Below are positions 61,483 to 64,000 of a DNA stretch of 64,000 nt, in pieces (the stretch's first letter is position 1; the number at the start of each line of letters is the position of its first letter). Source of the stretch: Prevotella sp. (lineage in GTDB: Bacteria > Bacteroidota > Bacteroidia > Bacteroidales > Bacteroidaceae); assembly GCA_017470055.1 (NCBI GenBank), contig JAFUFD010000067.1, forward strand, positions 1-64,000, read 5' to 3'. A model generated the notes under the pieces. That model was not told where the DNA came from, searched no databases, and saw only the letters and a list, made by a program, of their open reading frames with translations. The translations under genes and the position numbers were made by a program.

Positions 61483-64000
61483 ATGAAGAAACAACTGAAG
61501 AAGGTACTCGTATTAGGCTCGGGTGCCCTAAAAATCGGACAGGCAGGCGAGTTTGACTACTCGGGATCTCAGGCGCTGAAGGCTTTACGCGAAGAGGGAA
61601 TATCCTCTGTACTCGTGAATCCTAACATCGCTACCATCCAGACCTCAGAAGGTATTGCCGACAAGGTGTATTTCCAACCAGTAACAACCCATTTCGTCAC
61701 AGAGATTATCAAGAAGGAACGCCCCGACGGCATCCTCCTTGCCTTTGGCGGACAGACAGCACTGAACTGCGGTACGGAACTCTATCAGACGGGAGTGCTG
61801 AATGAGTATGGCGTGGAAGTATTAGGCACCTCCGTAGAGGCTATTATGAACACGGAGGACCGTGACCTCTTCGTGAAGAAACTCGCTGAGGTCGACCTGA
61901 AAGTGCCTGTCAGTCATGCCGTAGAGAACATGGACGATGCCCTGAAGGCAGCCCGTGAGATCGGCTTCCCCATCATGATCCGCTCTGCATACGCACTGGG
62001 TGGTCTGGGCTCTGGTATATGTCCTGACGAGAAGGCTTTCGTAGAACTTGCCGAGAGTGCCTTCACCTTCGCTCCCCAGATTCTTGTCGAGGAGTCGCTG
62101 AAGGGATGGAAAGAAATTGAGTTCGAGTGCATCCGTGATGCCAACGACCGTTGCTTCACTGTTGCCTCCATGGAGAATTTCGACCCCTTAGGCATCCACA
62201 CTGGAGAGTCTATCGTAGTTGCCCCAACTTGTTCATTATCAGACGAACAGGTTAAAATGTTACAGGAAATTACGATTAAGTGCGTGAAGCATTTGGGCAT
62301 CGTCGGAGAGTGTAACATCCAGTTTGCTTTCAATGCGAACACCAACGACTATCGTATCATTGAGATCAACGCCCGCTTGAGCCGTTCTTCCGCTCTCGCC
62401 TCCAAGGCTACAGGATATCCCCTCGCCTTCGTGGCAGCGAAGATCGCCTTGGGCTATACCCTCGACCAGATCGGTGAGATGGGTACGACCAGTTCCGCAT
62501 ACGTGGCTCCAAGCCTCGACTATATGATCTGTAAGATTCCTCGTTGGGACCTCACCAAGTTTGCCGGTGTGAGCCGTCATATCGGTTCCAGCATGAAGTC
62601 CGTGGGTGAGATCATGTCCATCGGACGCTCCTTCGAGGAGATGATCCAGAAAGGTCTGCGCATGATTGGGCAGGGCATGCACGGTTTCGTGGGCAACGAC
62701 CATACGAAGTTCGACAACCTTGACGACGCCCTCGCCAATCCTACCGACCTCCGTATCTTCGCTATCGCACAGGCCTTGGAGGAAGGTTACACCATCGATC
62801 ATATCGAGGACTTGACCAAGATCGACAAGTGGTTTCTGGAGCGTCTGAAGCATATCGTAGACCTTAAGCACCAGTTGATGGAGTACAATAAGTTGGAAGA
62901 CCTGCCCACCTCTTTATTATTAGAGGTAAAGCAGTGTGGCTTCTCCGACTTCCAGATTGCCCGCTTCGTGCTGAAACCAGAGAACGGCAATATGGAGAAA
63001 GAGAACTTGCAGGTGCGCCAGTATCGTAAGGCAAAGGGCATCCTGCCCTCTGTGAAGCGCATCCCCACCGTTGCCTCCGAGCATCCAGAACTCACCAACT
63101 ACCTGTATTTCACCTACACACATACACCAGCCTTCGGCACTCCCAACGGGAAGCCTTATACAGCGGCACATGACATCAACTACTACAAGCACGAGAAGTC
63201 TGTCATCGTCCTGGGCTCTGGCGCATACCGCATCGGTTCCAGCGTCGAGTTCGACTGGTGCTCGGTGAATGCCATCAACACGGCTCGTAAACTGGGCTAT
63301 AAGTCTATCATGATTAACTACAACCCAGAGACCGTCTCTACTGACTATGACATGTGCGACCGCCTGTATTTCGACGAGTTGTCGCTGGAGCGTGTACTTG
63401 ATGTCATCGACTTGGAGGAACCTCGTGGTGTCATCGTCAGCGTGGGAGGACAGATTCCTAATAACCTCGCCATGAAACTGCATCGCCAGGGTGTTCCCGT
63501 GCTGGGTACCAGTCCTGTGGATATCGACCGTGCCGAGAACCGTGACAAGTTCTCTGCCATGCTCGACAAATTGGGTATCGACCAGCCCGCATGGCGTGCC
63601 CTGACCTCTTTCGACGACATCAAGGAGTTCGTAGAGGAAGTAGGCTATCCCGTACTGGTTCGTCCGTCGTATGTGCTCTCAGGCGCTGCGATGAATGTAT
63701 GCTATGACGACGAGGAACTGCATCGCTTCCTCAGCATGGCGACAGAGGTATCGAAGGAGTTCCCTGTGGTCGTTTCCAAGTTTATGACAGAGACCAAGGA
63801 GATAGAGTTCGACGCTGTTGCCGACAAGGGCGAGGTCGTCGAGTATGCCATCTCGGAGCATGTGGAGTATGCTGGTGTCCACTCTGGCGACGCCACAATG
63901 GTATTCCCTGCCCAGCATATCTATTTCTCCACCATTCGTCAGATCAAGAAGATATCCCGCAAGATTGCCAAGGAACTGAACATCTCAGGACCTTTCAACA
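61483..64000 (+). CDS. carB: Carbamoyl-phosphate synthase large subunit, 5' part (3' end outside window)
   Basis: Makes carbamoyl phosphate for pyrimidines and arginine. Starts MKKQLKKVLVLGSGALKIGQ at 61483 and stays open to the end of the window (about 839 codons of a protein of roughly 1075). First ATP-grasp half: GEFDYSGSQALKAL, GGQTALNCG, MIRSAYALGGLGSG, EINARLSRSSALASKATGYP; second half begins at VIVLGSGAYRIGSSVEFDW with NPETVSTDYD and VGGQIPNNLA. Because it has no stop inside the window it does not appear among closed ORFs. No carA is visible on this side. Confidence 0.96.
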   Translation, partial: MKKQLKKVLVLGSGALKIGQAGEFDYSGSQALKALREEGISSVLVNPNIATIQTSEGIADKVYFQPVTTHFVTEIIKKERPDGILLAFGGQTALNCGTELYQTGVLNEYGVEVLGTSVEAIMNTEDRDLFVKKLAEVDLKVPVSHAVENMDDALKAAREIGFPIMIRSAYALGGLGSGICPDEKAFVELAESAFTFAPQILVEESLKGWKEIEFECIRDANDRCFTVASMENFDPLGIHTGESIVVAPTCSLSDEQVKMLQEITIKCVKHLGIVGECNIQFAFNANTNDYRIIEINARLSRSSALASKATGYPLAFVAAKIALGYTLDQIGEMGTTSSAYVAPSLDYMICKIPRWDLTKFAGVSRHIGSSMKSVGEIMSIGRSFEEMIQKGLRMIGQGMHGFVGNDHTKFDNLDDALANPTDLRIFAIAQALEEGYTIDHIEDLTKIDKWFLERLKHIVDLKHQLMEYNKLEDLPTSLLLEVKQCGFSDFQIARFVLKPENGNMEKENLQVRQYRKAKGILPSVKRIPTVASEHPELTNYLYFTYTHTPAFGTPNGKPYTAAHDINYYKHEKSVIVLGSGAYRIGSSVEFDWCSVNAINTARKLGYKSIMINYNPETVSTDYDMCDRLYFDELSLERVLDVIDLEEPRGVIVSVGGQIPNNLAMKLHRQGVPVLGTSPVDIDRAENRDKFSAMLDKLGIDQPAWRALTSFDDIKEFVEEVGYPVLVRPSYVLSGAAMNVCYDDEELHRFLSMATEVSKEFPVVVSKFMTETKEIEFDAVADKGEVVEYAISEHVEYAGVHSGDATMVFPAQHIYFSTIRQIKKISRKIAKELNISGPFN

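Overview
The window looks like a chromosomal segment of a gut- or rumen-type member of the Bacteroidales, most likely Prevotellaceae. The evidence is the Bacteroidetes promoter (TTTG about 20 bases before TAnnTTTG, e.g. TACCTTTG or TATCTTTG) in front of many genes, a eukaryote-type GT3 glycogen synthase paired with a GT35 phosphorylase, TonB-dependent receptors, many exported lipoproteins and plant-polysaccharide hydrolases (GH2, GH9, GH53, GH115). No database search was possible; all family names come from motifs read in the translations.

Layout. 0-9.6 kb: end of a TlpA-like thioredoxin, glycogen genes, a metal-type TonB receptor with a Cys/His-rich small protein, fabG with a TetR regulator, and an initiator-type tRNA-Met. 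9.6-11.7 kb: a lytic transglycosylase and a fimbrial-type lipoprotein. 11.7-14.0 kb: a scarred segment with tandem repeats, a frameshifted integrase fragment, an intact DUF1016 nuclease and a truncated HsdS, probably the relic of a phase-variable type I restriction locus. 14.0-21.2 kb: an AT-rich run of eight exported proteins (three with LysM domains, several lipoproteins, one with GLUG repeats), preceded by a candidate structured RNA of about 275 nt. 21.7-28.1 kb: GH53 galactanase and GH2 beta-galactosidase from a shared divergent promoter region, then a GH115 alpha-glucuronidase. 28.2-36.3 kb: an OmpA-like porin, cobUTS for cobalamin lower-ligand assembly, a FadL-type porin, an exported DUF362 protein and a TonB receptor.

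36.5-47.7 kb is a defence island on the minus strand. A 40-residue Xre-like remnant is followed by a PLD/SNF2 helicase, an Eco57I-like adenine methyltransferase, and an AAA ATPase plus DUF4435 pair that matches PARIS (AriA/AriB). Next to it lie an AlbA/Schlafen-type regulator and a small DprA-like protein. Base composition falls sharply inside the methyltransferase gene, at its NPPY motif, which suggests the target-recognition half and the PARIS pair arrived together.

47.8-64 kb is mostly housekeeping: a four-subunit 2-oxoacid:ferredoxin oxidoreductase with a tiny TPR protein, folD, ffh, queH, djlA-like, an HD hydrolase, a candidate 80-nt sRNA, ettA, an unusual in-frame fusion of a GH9 glucanase to an M3 metallopeptidase (1447 residues), and the 5' part of carB, which runs off the window.

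Most promising for follow-up: the GH9-M3 fusion, the helicase-methyltransferase-PARIS operon with its composition break, the LysM/lipoprotein envelope cluster, and the two candidate RNAs.
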